Of a stretch of 64,000 bases of DNA, positions 56,785-64,000 are shown piece by piece (the stretch's first letter is position 1; each line of letters starts with the position of its first letter). Source of the DNA: Rheinheimera riviphila. GTDB lineage: Bacteria; Pseudomonadota; Gammaproteobacteria; Enterobacterales; Alteromonadaceae. The notes under the pieces were generated by a model. That model was not told the DNA's origin. It did no database searches and worked only from the letters and a program-made list of their open reading frames with translations. Made by a program: the position numbers and the translations under genes. Where the stretch lies: assembly GCF_004005945.1 (NCBI RefSeq), contig NZ_SACS01000007.1:109158-173157 (forward strand), in the 5' to 3' direction.

Positions 56785-57966
56785 ATGACCCGTATTGGCA
56801 CCCCTGCCAGCCAGACGAGCACCAAAGTGCTGTTGTTAGGCGCTGGCGAGCTGGGTAAAGAAGTCTGTATTGAATTAAAACGTTATGGCTGTGAAGTTGT
56901 CGCAGTGGATCGTTATGTCAATGCGCCGGCGATGCAAGTCGCCGATCGGCACTATGTCATTTCAATGCTCAACGGCGCCGCCCTGCGTCAGCTGGTGATC
57001 AAAGAAAAACCAGATCTGATTGTGCCCGAACTGGAAGCCATCGCAACTGCAACCTTGCTGGAACTGGAGCTGGAAGGCTTCAACGTGATCCCAAGCGCAC
57101 GTGCCGCCAACCTGACGATGAACCGTGAAGGTATTCGCCGTCTTGCCGCCGAAGAGCTACAACTACCGACGTCGCCATTTCAGTTTGCCGATGACCATGC
57201 CAGTTACCTGGCGGCCGTTGCTGCCATCGGTTATCCCTGTGTGGTGAAACCTATTATGTCGTCATCCGGCAAAGGCCAGTCGGTGCTGAAAAGTGACGCT
57301 GACTTAGCAGCCGCCTGGCTTTATGCTCAAGAAGGCGGCCGGGCAGGCAAAGGCCGGGTCATCGTCGAAGGTTTTATTGATTTTGACTACGAAATCACCT
57401 TGCTGACGGTCTGCTCGATCAGCGGTACCCAATTTTGCGCGCCGATTGGCCATCGCCAGGAAAAAGGTGATTACCGCGAGTCGTGGCAACCACAAGCGAT
57501 GTCGGCGGCAGCTTTGGCCAAAGCAGAAATTTACGCCCGCAGCATTACTGCTTCTTTGGGTGGTTTTGGGGTGTTTGGGGTTGAGCTGTTTGTGAAGGGC
57601 GATGACGTCTGGTTCAGTGAAGTGTCGCCCCGCCCGCACGATACCGGCATGGTGACGCTGATGTCGCAGAATCTGTCTGAATTTGCGTTGCATGCCCGCG
57701 CAATTTTAGGTCTGCCGATCCCGGTGATTCGCCAGCTGGGTCCAACGGCATCAGCGGTATTGCTGGTCGGCGGTCAATCACAACAGATGGTGTACCACAA
57801 TATTGAACAAGCACTCGCCGAGCCAGACACTGAAATCCGGATTTTTGGCAAACCAGAAATTCAGGGCGAACGCCGGCTTGGTGTGGCGCTGGCTCAGGCT
57901 GATACTGTGCAAGCCGCTGTCGACAAAGCTTTGCGGGTCATTGCTGCCATCGAAGTTGAGCTATAA
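56785..57966 (+). CDS. purT: Formate-dependent phosphoribosylglycinamide formyltransferase
   Basis: 393 residues, typical. ATP-grasp enzyme that uses formate and ATP to formylate GAR in purine synthesis. [20 protein letters not shown] at the N-terminus, the ATP-binding [14 protein letters not shown] and [15 protein letters not shown] are all present. GGAG precedes the ATG. It stands alone; no other purine genes are in the window apart from the deaminase-type salvage enzyme. Confidence 0.96.
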   Translation: MTRIGTPASQTSTKVLLLGAGELGKEVCIELKRYGCEVVAVDRYVNAPAMQVADRHYVISMLNGAALRQLVIKEKPDLIVPELEAIATATLLELELEGFNVIPSARAANLTMNREGIRRLAAEELQLPTSPFQFADDHASYLAAVAAIGYPCVVKPIMSSSGKGQSVLKSDADLAAAWLYAQEGGRAGKGRVIVEGFIDFDYEITLLTVCSISGTQFCAPIGHRQEKGDYRESWQPQAMSAAALAKAEIYARSITASLGGFGVFGVELFVKGDDVWFSEVSPRPHDTGMVTLMSQNLSEFALHARAILGLPIPVIRQLGPTASAVLLVGGQSQQMVYHNIEQALAEPDTEIRIFGKPEIQGERRLGVALAQADTVQAAVDKALRVIAAIEVEL

Positions 57967-58155
57967 AAGTGGAGCTTTAACCGGACACTATAACGCAGAA
58001 AGCGCAAACCAAACTTTGCCAGTCTGTCCAGTTGTCTCCTACACTATAAAACTGATCATAAGCAACAATGCATATTGAGTTTTGTGATCAGCTTAACCTG
58101 CAGTTCTGCAACAGCAGTGCTGAATTGTCGTGGTCGCAACAATGAGGAAATGTAC

Positions 58156-58854
58156 ATGATTTTGTTAGTCGGTGGGGAAAAAGGCGGCAGTGGCAAAAGT
58201 TGCCTGGCGCAAAATATCGCCGTGTATTTTTCAACCCAGAAGAACGCCAATGTGATTCTGGTCGATTGTGATCCACAGCGAACAACGTCGGATTGGGTAC
58301 AAGAACGCCATTTGTCGCCCAATGTCCAATGGATCAACTGCGTGCAGATGTACGGAAAAATCCGTTACGAGCTGAAAAGTCTGGAACATCATTATGACTA
58401 TGTCATTGTCGATTGTGGCGGACAGGACAGTGTCGCATTGCGCTCCGCGATGTCAGTGGCATCACATGTGCTGTTACCGCTGCGACCGAAACGTCGTGAT
58501 TTAAAAACGCTGGAACATCTGGAAGATTTGGTCAGCAACTGTAATGTGGTAAACCCGGATATGATCGTCGCGTGCGTGATGACCCAATGTCCGTCATTGC
58601 CGAATCAGGCGAGCCGGATCCTGGATGCCAAAGAAGTGGTGCGTTCCTTTACTTTAAGAGTACTGAACGGCGTCACCTACAGCCGCAACATCTACGATGA
58701 CAGCGAAGAAAAAGGTATGTCTGTGATGGACACTGAGCCGGATGGCAAAGCCGCTACAGAAATCAAAGACATAATTATTGAACTGATGGCAATGAAGGCA
58801 ATTCAAGAAGATGGCATTGACCGATCTGAAAAAAAATTCAACACGATCGAATAA
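58156..58854 (+). CDS. ParA-family ATPase (orphan, chromosomal)
   Basis: 232 residues from the ATG at 58156 (GAGGA 7 nt upstream). Deviant Walker A GEKGGSGKS, switch I-like DCDPQRTTSDW and Walker B YVIVDCGG. The small size and missing N-terminal helix-turn-helix place it with the short (type Ib-like) ParA/VirC1-like proteins. The next gene encodes a ribbon-helix-helix protein and overlaps its end by 44 bp in another frame. No parS-like repeats were found nearby. It may segregate DNA or position a cell structure. Confidence 0.85.
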   Translation: MILLVGGEKGGSGKSCLAQNIAVYFSTQKNANVILVDCDPQRTTSDWVQERHLSPNVQWINCVQMYGKIRYELKSLEHHYDYVIVDCGGQDSVALRSAMSVASHVLLPLRPKRRDLKTLEHLEDLVSNCNVVNPDMIVACVMTQCPSLPNQASRILDAKEVVRSFTLRVLNGVTYSRNIYDDSEEKGMSVMDTEPDGKAATEIKDIIIELMAMKAIQEDGIDRSEKKFNTIE

Positions 58855-59158
58855 ACGTACTTTCACCGTGGAAGAATTTATTGCCGATGCCGAAAACTAT
58901 GCGATGGGTATCCCCCAAATCGTTAGTGTCCGGCAGGCACCAGCCGAGGACTCAACTCATCTGTTGAGCCGCGGCCCGATGCGGCATGCCACTTTCACGT
59001 TAAGTGCTGAAGCTATCGAAGTGTTGAATAAATTAAGTAAAGAAAGCGGCGTGTCTAAATCTAAGTTAATCCGCCAGCTTATTTTGAGCGTTAACGAGCA
59101 AAACCAAAGTCCGGCGGCTACCACGGTTAAATCTGTGGTAGTGAAGAAAGTCGAATGA
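58811..59158 (+). CDS. Ribbon-helix-helix partner of the ParA-like ATPase
   Basis: 115 residues. After a basic, probably disordered N-terminal half comes a ribbon-helix-helix fold (about 57-96): MRHATFTLSAEAIEVLNKLS then ESGVSKSKLIRQLILSVNE. This is the arrangement of the DNA-binding partner in small plasmid-type Par systems. It begins inside the ParA gene, so translation is coupled. The overlap of 44 bp is long but both frames look real. Confidence 0.75.
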   Translation: MALTDLKKNSTRSNKRTFTVEEFIADAENYAMGIPQIVSVRQAPAEDSTHLLSRGPMRHATFTLSAEAIEVLNKLSKESGVSKSKLIRQLILSVNEQNQSPAATTVKSVVVKKVE

Positions 59159-59163
59159 AGCAG

Positions 59164-59187
59164 AACGGGCTGACATTACAGCCCGTT
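59164..59187. terminator. Shared hairpin between the RHH gene and a convergent gene
   Basis: AACGGGCTG and CAGCCCGTT pair perfectly around ACATTA. The stop codon of the convergent 118-residue gene lies in the loop. No T run follows on the plus strand. Confidence 0.65.
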
Positions 59188-59532
59188 GCTTAAATCCTGA
59201 ATAATGGTACAAACTTTACCGATCGGCTCGCCGTAAAACAGCGGGTGAAACTGCTTGTCGATACAGTAAGCTTGCTGGAACTCCAGCACAGCGGCTTTAC
59301 TACTACTGGCTTTTTGCAGTTCAGTTTGTTGGCCTTTACCCAAGGTAGCCCCAAACTCCTGTAAACGACTCGCCAACGTTTGTAAGGCTTGTTCAGCTTT
59401 TACTTTGCTGGCGTTGTGGGTGGTATCGGTAAATTTCGCATAGAGCTTTTGCTTGTAGGGCAGCAGCACCGGATGATCCGAAAATGTCGCCAGCAGCAGT
59501 ATCGCGACAATAATCCACAATAATTTTTTCAT
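59176..59532 (-). CDS. 118-residue protein of unknown function with N-terminal signal anchor
   Basis: An N-terminal hydrophobic segment (MKKLLWIIVAILLLATF) is followed by a helical periplasmic part with a Lys/Gln-rich stretch and two Cys (YCIDKQFHPLF and KVCTIIQDL) that could form a disulfide. No family recognised. It converges with the ParA/RHH pair. Confidence 0.65.
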   Translation of the reverse strand: MKKLLWIIVAILLLATFSDHPVLLPYKQKLYAKFTDTTHNASKVKAEQALQTLASRLQEFGATLGKGQQTELQKASSSKAAVLEFQQAYCIDKQFHPLFYGEPIGKVCTIIQDLSNGL

Positions 59533-59906
59533 GACTACACCTTACATCTTTTCAGTCAATCATTCAGCACGGCTTTATTGTACAGCGAATCAACTAAATT
59601 CCAAATCTTCTGACAAGACCTGCTTGATTCTGATTGTGGGCTGTCACCATCGTTGACAGTGAGCTATCAACGAAAGTGGCAATCATGGCAGAGAAAGTTG
59701 ATTATTTCTATCCATTTCAATAGATTACATGCAGCCTCCATTCTGGTTCAGCTTTTGCATAGTCCATGGTTATTCGACGAAAGATAACATTGACTGATCC
59801 AGCACAAGGTTGCCAAGACCATGATCTGTCAACATTTACTGCTATAATCGCCGACAGTTGTCGTTTCCTGCAGAAGCGAAAACCGTTGCAGCAACCGAGG
59901 TAACAA
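59533..59906. other. 374-nt stretch upstream of ccoG
   Basis: No gene seen. CTGTCA and TGACAG form an inverted repeat at 59641-59659 with a 7-nt spacer. I looked for a full FNR site (TTGAT-N4-ATCAA), which often controls cytochrome oxidase assembly genes; only a half-matching TTGATTCTGATTG at 59624-59636 was found. Confidence 0.4.
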
Positions 59907-61325
59907 GTGACTGAACAACCCAAACATCAACCCATTCCGATTAAAGTGGACATGTACAATCCGAAAGATGCCGCGGCCTACCCGGCTCGTGATCGGATTT
60001 ATGTCAGAGCGGTCAAAGGCTTACATCAACAACTCCGCCGTTATATGGGGTTTGTGTTTTTGGGGATGTTTATGCTGTTGCCCTGGCTACAGTTTGATGG
60101 GCATCAGGCAATTTTGCTGGATATCGGCGAGCAAAAATTTCATATTTTCGGTATGACGTTATGGCCACAGGATTTCACCATCATGGCGTGGATCCTGGTC
60201 ATTTCCGCTTATGCGTTGTTTTTTGTCACCACCTTTTATGGCCGGGTCTGGTGTGGGTATTTATGTCCGCAAACCGTCTGGACCTTTATTTTTATCTGGG
60301 TTGAAGAAAAGGTGCAGGGTAGCCGCAATCATCGGATGAAACTGGACAAAGACCCCTGGTCAGTTAGTAAAGTCGCTAAAAAAACCGTCACTCATGTCAG
60401 CTGGTTGCTGATTTCGCTGCTGACCTCACTGATTTTCGTTGGTTATTTCACCCCAATCGAACATTTATTCATTGATTTTTTCAGCGGCAACGCCAGCTTC
60501 TGGGCCATGGTCTGCGTGATTTTCTTTATGGTTTGCACCTATGGCAATGCCGGTTGGATGCGTGAAATTATGTGCACCCATATTTGCCCTTACGCCCGTT
60601 TTCAATCGGCGATGTTTGATAAAGACACCTTCACTGTCACTTATGACAGCGCCAGGGGTGAAAGTCGTGGTCCACGCGCCCGCAAAGATTTAGCTTACAA
60701 GGAAAAAGGGCTTGGTGATTGCATCGACTGCAACCTCTGTGTGCATGTGTGCCCAACCGGCATCGACATTCGCAACGGCTTGCAATACGAATGCATCAAC
60801 TGCGGCGCCTGTATTGATGCCTGCGACGATACCATGGACAAAATGGGTTACCCCAAAGGCCTTATTAGCTACACCACCGAACATAGTCTGCAAGGCAAGC
60901 CGGTGAAAGTGTTGCGTCCAAAACTGATCGGCTACTTTTTAGTCTTGGTAGTGGTGACAGCAGCCTTTGGCGTCACTTTGTGGACGAGGGTACCGGCGGA
61001 ACTGGATATTGTCCGGGATCGTGGCAGCTTGTTCCGGGAAACCGATGAAGGGTTGATTGAAAACACCTATACCATCCGGATTATCAATAAATCACAGCAA
61101 GATCAAACCTTTGTGTTGAGTTTCAGTGGGCTTGATACCGCGAAGTGGATTGGCGAGCAGGAAGTCACCATTCAAGGTGGCGACACGGCTGGTATTCCGA
61201 TCAGCCTGTCACTCGATCCGGCCGACGCAACCAAACCGGTGCTGGACATCGAGTTTCAGGTTCGCAACAAAGCTGATGCCGATATTGAGCTGACCCAAGG
61301 CAGCAAGTTTTTCGCCGGACGTTAG
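59907..61325 (+). CDS. ccoG: Cytochrome c oxidase accessory protein CcoG
   Basis: 472 residues from a GTG with GAGGT upstream. Polytopic membrane protein with several helices in the N-terminal half (WCGYLCPQTVWTFIF, CTHICPYARFQSAMFD) and two ferredoxin-type Fe-S motifs (CIDCNLCVHVCP, CINCGACIDACD), then a C-terminal IG-like periplasmic domain. CcoG (FixG/RdxA) reduces copper for insertion into cbb3-type oxidase. The oxidase genes are not in the window. Confidence 0.95.
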   Translation: MTEQPKHQPIPIKVDMYNPKDAAAYPARDRIYVRAVKGLHQQLRRYMGFVFLGMFMLLPWLQFDGHQAILLDIGEQKFHIFGMTLWPQDFTIMAWILVISAYALFFVTTFYGRVWCGYLCPQTVWTFIFIWVEEKVQGSRNHRMKLDKDPWSVSKVAKKTVTHVSWLLISLLTSLIFVGYFTPIEHLFIDFFSGNASFWAMVCVIFFMVCTYGNAGWMREIMCTHICPYARFQSAMFDKDTFTVTYDSARGESRGPRARKDLAYKEKGLGDCIDCNLCVHVCPTGIDIRNGLQYECINCGACIDACDDTMDKMGYPKGLISYTTEHSLQGKPVKVLRPKLIGYFLVLVVVTAAFGVTLWTRVPAELDIVRDRGSLFRETDEGLIENTYTIRIINKSQQDQTFVLSFSGLDTAKWIGEQEVTIQGGDTAGIPISLSLDPADATKPVLDIEFQVRNKADADIELTQGSKFFAGR

Positions 61326-61331
61326 GATCTG

Positions 61332-61362
61332 AGCGGGTCTGTCAGCAACGGACAGGCCCGCT
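61332..61362 (+). terminator. Hairpin downstream of ccoG
   Basis: AGCGGGTCTGTC pairs with GACAGGCCCGCT over 12 bp with one wobble, loop AGCAACG. Only a short T content follows. Confidence 0.6.
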
Positions 61363-61436
61363 ATTCCGCACTATAAATGGATAGCTGCAACCCTGGGAAG
61401 CCGTTACACTGGCGCCTTGTGAATATGAGGTCAACC

Positions 61437-62420
61437 ATGGCTGCAGCCTTTGATTTTTCTGAGTTATCCCCTGATTTAATTCTGGATGCCTGCCAGCATT
61501 ATGGCTTTTATGCTGAGTCTGGTTTGTTGGCTTTAAACAGTTACGAAAACCGGGTCTACCAGTTTAAAGCCGATGATGGCGAGCGTTATGTCGTCAAATT
61601 TTACCGGCCACAGCGTTGGTCAGCGGCGCAAATCCAGGAAGAACATCAGTTTGCGTTTGAACTACAGGCGGCCGAAATTCCAGTCGTGGCACCATTGAAA
61701 GTGGCGGGTGAGTCGCTCTTACCTTATCTGGGTTATCAGTTCGCAATTTTCCCAAGCCGTGGTGGACGCGCGCTGGAAGCCGATGACGACGAGCAACTTT
61801 GTCAGCTCGGGCGATTTTTAGGTCAGTTACACCAACTTGGCAGCGCCCGACCATTTACCGCGCGTCCGACATTGTCAGTGCAGGAATTCATCATCGACAG
61901 CCAGCAGTTTTTAGTGTCGAGCGGGCTGCTAAGCCAGCATATCGAACAACAACTCAACACTGTACTTGAACAGCTGACCCAGCTCTGCCTGCAGCAATTC
62001 CGGCCAAAACAACTTATTCGCACCCATGGCGATTGCCATCTGGGTAATTTGTTTTTTAACCAACAACCATTTTTTGTTGATTTAGACGACTGCCGCCAGG
62101 CCCCGGCAATGCAGGATGTATGGATGTTATTGGGCGGGGATGCCACTGAACAACGCTACAAACTAGAGCTGTTGCTGGAAGAGTATCAGCAATTTTGTGA
62201 CTTTGATTTTAGCCAGCTCCAACTGATTGAATCACTGCGCAGTATGCGGATGGTGCACTATATGGCGTGGCTGGCACGGCGTTGGTCGGATCCGGCTTTT
62301 CCGCTGCATTTCCCATGGTTTAATACCGATGCTTATTGGCAACAACAGTTGGTCGTGTTGCAGGACCAGTGCCTGCGAATGCAACAGCCACCACTGCGTT
62401 TACATCCATATGATTATTAA
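61437..62420 (+). CDS. srkA: Stress-response Ser/Thr protein kinase SrkA
   Basis: 327 residues from the ATG at 61437 (GAGGT 6 nt upstream); the E. coli protein is 328. Choline-kinase-like fold with YVVKFYRP (ATP Lys), THGDCHLGNLFF (catalytic loop) and VDLDDC (metal Asp). SrkA/YihE protects against stress-induced death. As in E. coli it sits just upstream of dsbA. Confidence 0.95.
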   Translation: MAAAFDFSELSPDLILDACQHYGFYAESGLLALNSYENRVYQFKADDGERYVVKFYRPQRWSAAQIQEEHQFAFELQAAEIPVVAPLKVAGESLLPYLGYQFAIFPSRGGRALEADDDEQLCQLGRFLGQLHQLGSARPFTARPTLSVQEFIIDSQQFLVSSGLLSQHIEQQLNTVLEQLTQLCLQQFRPKQLIRTHGDCHLGNLFFNQQPFFVDLDDCRQAPAMQDVWMLLGGDATEQRYKLELLLEEYQQFCDFDFSQLQLIESLRSMRMVHYMAWLARRWSDPAFPLHFPWFNTDAYWQQQLVVLQDQCLRMQQPPLRLHPYDY

Positions 62421-62537
62421 CTTATCTTGCTGCTGTACAGCGTAAATTCGGCTGGTGTAAGCTGTGCGCAAGTTTTGAATTGTGGGTTCGCCGCAGGTGG
62501 CCCTGAGCTGATTTGACGATAAAGGTGGAATAACACG

Positions 62538-63173
62538 ATGAAGAAATTGATGTTTATGGTCGCGGCATTGTTCATGGCACCAACTTTGGTTGCGCAAACG
62601 ACCTACGAAGAAGGTGAGCACTACGAGGTAATTTCTGAGCAGCGCAGCGCCAAACCAGAAGTAAAAGAGTTTTTTTCTTATTATTGCCCAGCCTGTAATG
62701 CCATCGATCCGGTGGTGCAAACCGTGATGAAATCCCTGCCAGAAGGCACCACCTTTAAAAAATACCATGTCGATTTTATGGGCGCGGCTTCTCCGGAAAT
62801 TCAAAAAACCTTAACCACTGCGATGGTGCTGGCTAAAACCCAGGGTAAAGGCGATGAAGTCAATAAAGCGTTTTTTAACCACATTCATAAAGACCGTAAA
62901 GCCTTTGCCAATGACGCGGAAATCCGCGACGTGGTGGTCGCTGCCGGTGTTGACGCTGCAGCTTATGATAAACATCTGAATAATTTCATGGTGAAAACTC
63001 AGGTGAATCTGATCCAGAAAGAGCAGGCAACCTTCACCAAATCCCGCGTGTTAAACAGCGTACCGACTTTTATCGTCAATGGTCGTTTCAAAATTAACGT
63101 CGCTAAACTTGACCGGAACAATCAGGAACAAGACTTCAAGAACCTGGTTAATTTCTTACTGCAACAACCTTAA
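62538..63173 (+). CDS. dsbA: Periplasmic thiol:disulfide oxidoreductase DsbA
   Basis: 211 residues. Signal peptide (MKKLMFMVAALFMAPTLVA), thioredoxin fold with an inserted helical domain, active site FSYYCPACNAID (CPAC instead of the common CPHC) and cis-Pro in SVPTFIVNG. It introduces disulfides in exported proteins and would be reoxidised by DsbB. The srkA-dsbA order matches E. coli. A second DsbA-like gene follows 15 nt after its stop. Confidence 0.93.
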   Translation: MKKLMFMVAALFMAPTLVAQTTYEEGEHYEVISEQRSAKPEVKEFFSYYCPACNAIDPVVQTVMKSLPEGTTFKKYHVDFMGAASPEIQKTLTTAMVLAKTQGKGDEVNKAFFNHIHKDRKAFANDAEIRDVVVAAGVDAAAYDKHLNNFMVKTQVNLIQKEQATFTKSRVLNSVPTFIVNGRFKINVAKLDRNNQEQDFKNLVNFLLQQP

Positions 63174-63188
63174 TTCGCCGGAGAGACC

Positions 63189-63839
63189 ATGTTCCATCGT
63201 ACTTTTATCGTGTTGTTTGCTGCATTGTCACTGTTTGCTTGCGACACCAATGCCGATGCCAGTAAATTTGTTGCAGGTGAGCATTTTGAAGTCGTGGCAG
63301 AAAAGGCCACCAGCAAACCTGAAGTAAAAGAATTTTTTTCGTTTTACTGTAGCCACTGTTTTGCATTTGAGCCCTTTGCCAACAACTTGAGCAAAAACCT
63401 ACCACAAGGGGTTGCGCTGGAAAAAGTGCATGTCGATTTTCTACCGGCCGCTAGTCCGGAAATGCAAAATGCTTTATCCCGCGCTTATGTTGTCGGCAAA
63501 AATGCAGGCCAGGGCGAACAGGTTGCTTCGATGATTTTTAACTATCTTCATCGCCAACAAGCCACTTTCAGCACCGACGCCGATATCCGCAGCCTGTTGT
63601 TAGTGAACGATTTTGACGCCGCTACTTTTGATAAGAGCTTCAACAGCATGCCGGTGTTGTCTGCTGCAGCAAAAATGAAAGAGCATCAACTATTCTGGAG
63701 CGAAAACAGAGTATTAACCGGCGTACCTATGCTGTTGGTCAACGGCAAATACAAGTTGAAATTCGACAAGTTGGATCCGGAAAACTTTGACGCTGAGTTA
63801 CAACAATTGGTCAGTTATTTGCTGGCGAAGAAAGACTAA
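63189..63839 (+). CDS. Second DsbA-family oxidoreductase, predicted lipoprotein
   Basis: 216 residues. Signal with a lipobox LFAC (Cys18), so probably membrane-anchored. DsbA fold with active site FSFYCSHCFAFE (CSHC) and cis-Pro in GVPMLLVNG. It is a diverged tandem copy of the gene before it: both have EHxEVxxxxxxxKPEVKEFFS, VHVDF or YHVDF and SRVLNSVP or NRVLTGVP. The changed active site and anchoring point to a different partner or redox potential. A terminator follows about 95 nt after the stop codon. Confidence 0.9.
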   Translation: MFHRTFIVLFAALSLFACDTNADASKFVAGEHFEVVAEKATSKPEVKEFFSFYCSHCFAFEPFANNLSKNLPQGVALEKVHVDFLPAASPEMQNALSRAYVVGKNAGQGEQVASMIFNYLHRQQATFSTDADIRSLLLVNDFDAATFDKSFNSMPVLSAAAKMKEHQLFWSENRVLTGVPMLLVNGKYKLKFDKLDPENFDAELQQLVSYLLAKKD

Positions 63840-63933
63840 AACTCATTTAGAAGCTATAAGCCCGGTTCTGTACCTAATGCCGATCAGATAAGCATTTTTC
63901 AGATCGGTTGACCGATCCAGTGACTGGTGTATA

Positions 63934-63967
63934 AAGGCCTGCAACAGAAATGTCGCAGGCCTTTTTT
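63934..63967 (+). terminator. Rho-independent terminator of the srkA-dsbA region
   Basis: AAGGCCTGC pairs perfectly with GCAGGCCTT and is followed by T. A second inverted repeat, GATCGGT-TG-ACCGATC, lies just upstream at 63902-63917. Confidence 0.88.
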
Positions 63968-64000
63968 ATGCAATTAGCTACCGCTTTAACCCTTGCTAAC

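Noticed and set aside
59624..59636. FNR-like site upstream of ccoG
   Set aside because: Only one half-site matches TTGAT; the other half does not match ATCAA.
59717..59923. 68-codon minus-strand ORF upstream of ccoG
   Set aside because: No start signals or family features; overlaps the ccoG start.

Overview
The window is an ordinary chromosomal segment of a free-living gammaproteobacterium. Gene content and order (glrK-qseG-glrR, leuABCD behind a leucine leader, ilvIH, proBA, srkA-dsbA, PrsT and sorted surface proteins, two YihG-like acyltransferases) fit the Alteromonadales/Chromatiales group around Rheinheimera and Alishewanella. That placement is inference from memory, not a database result. 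Base composition is close to balanced and coding density is high. Two stretches are clearly richer in A+T: the toxin-antitoxin locus at about 33.9-34.9 kb and the leader at 55.2-55.4 kb.

Layout. 0-17 kb: a RecQ-type helicase cut by the window edge, glmS with a DeoR-type regulator (three operator-like repeats on an exact 20-bp period), a giant propeller sensor kinase, an iron-responsive divergent unit (Fur box, a 63-residue membrane protein, a terminator-ended transcript of about 180 nt), an HDOD-GAF protein, DUF2288, the GlrK-QseG-GlrR two-component operon, an adenosine deaminase-family enzyme and tRNA-Leu(UAA). 17-32 kb: leuL attenuator and leuABCD, an unrecognised beta-rich protein with a C-terminal region resembling a cytolysin membrane-binding domain, proBA, an OmpA-like lipoprotein, an EamA exporter, and divergent speE/speA. 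32-42.6 kb: tandem acyltransferases, a Panacea-type toxin-antitoxin pair behind a LexA box, a methyltransferase, a lone CheY-like regulator, a thioredoxin/protease/FHA operon, and ilvIH.

42.7-64 kb: a cyclic-peptide-type ABC exporter behind a 26-bp palindrome, a periplasmic binding protein, a cation/proton antiporter, a Sel1 lipoprotein, a cyclophilin with a GlyGly-CTERM tail, a BenE transporter, the PEP-CTERM-system protein PrsT followed by a choice-of-anchor A protein, purT, an orphan ParA/ribbon-helix-helix pair, ccoG, srkA and two tandem DsbA-type oxidoreductases.

Themes. Branched-chain amino acid, proline and polyamine synthesis form the housekeeping core. Envelope biology recurs: phospholipid acyltransferases, sorted and lipidated proteins, Dsb proteins and amino-sugar supply. 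The least explained elements are the Fur-box RNA unit, the cytolysin-like gene, the LexA-box toxin-antitoxin pair, the ParA/RHH pair and the FHA/protease operon. Most start codons were chosen from visible ribosome-binding sites; no search or structure prediction was run.
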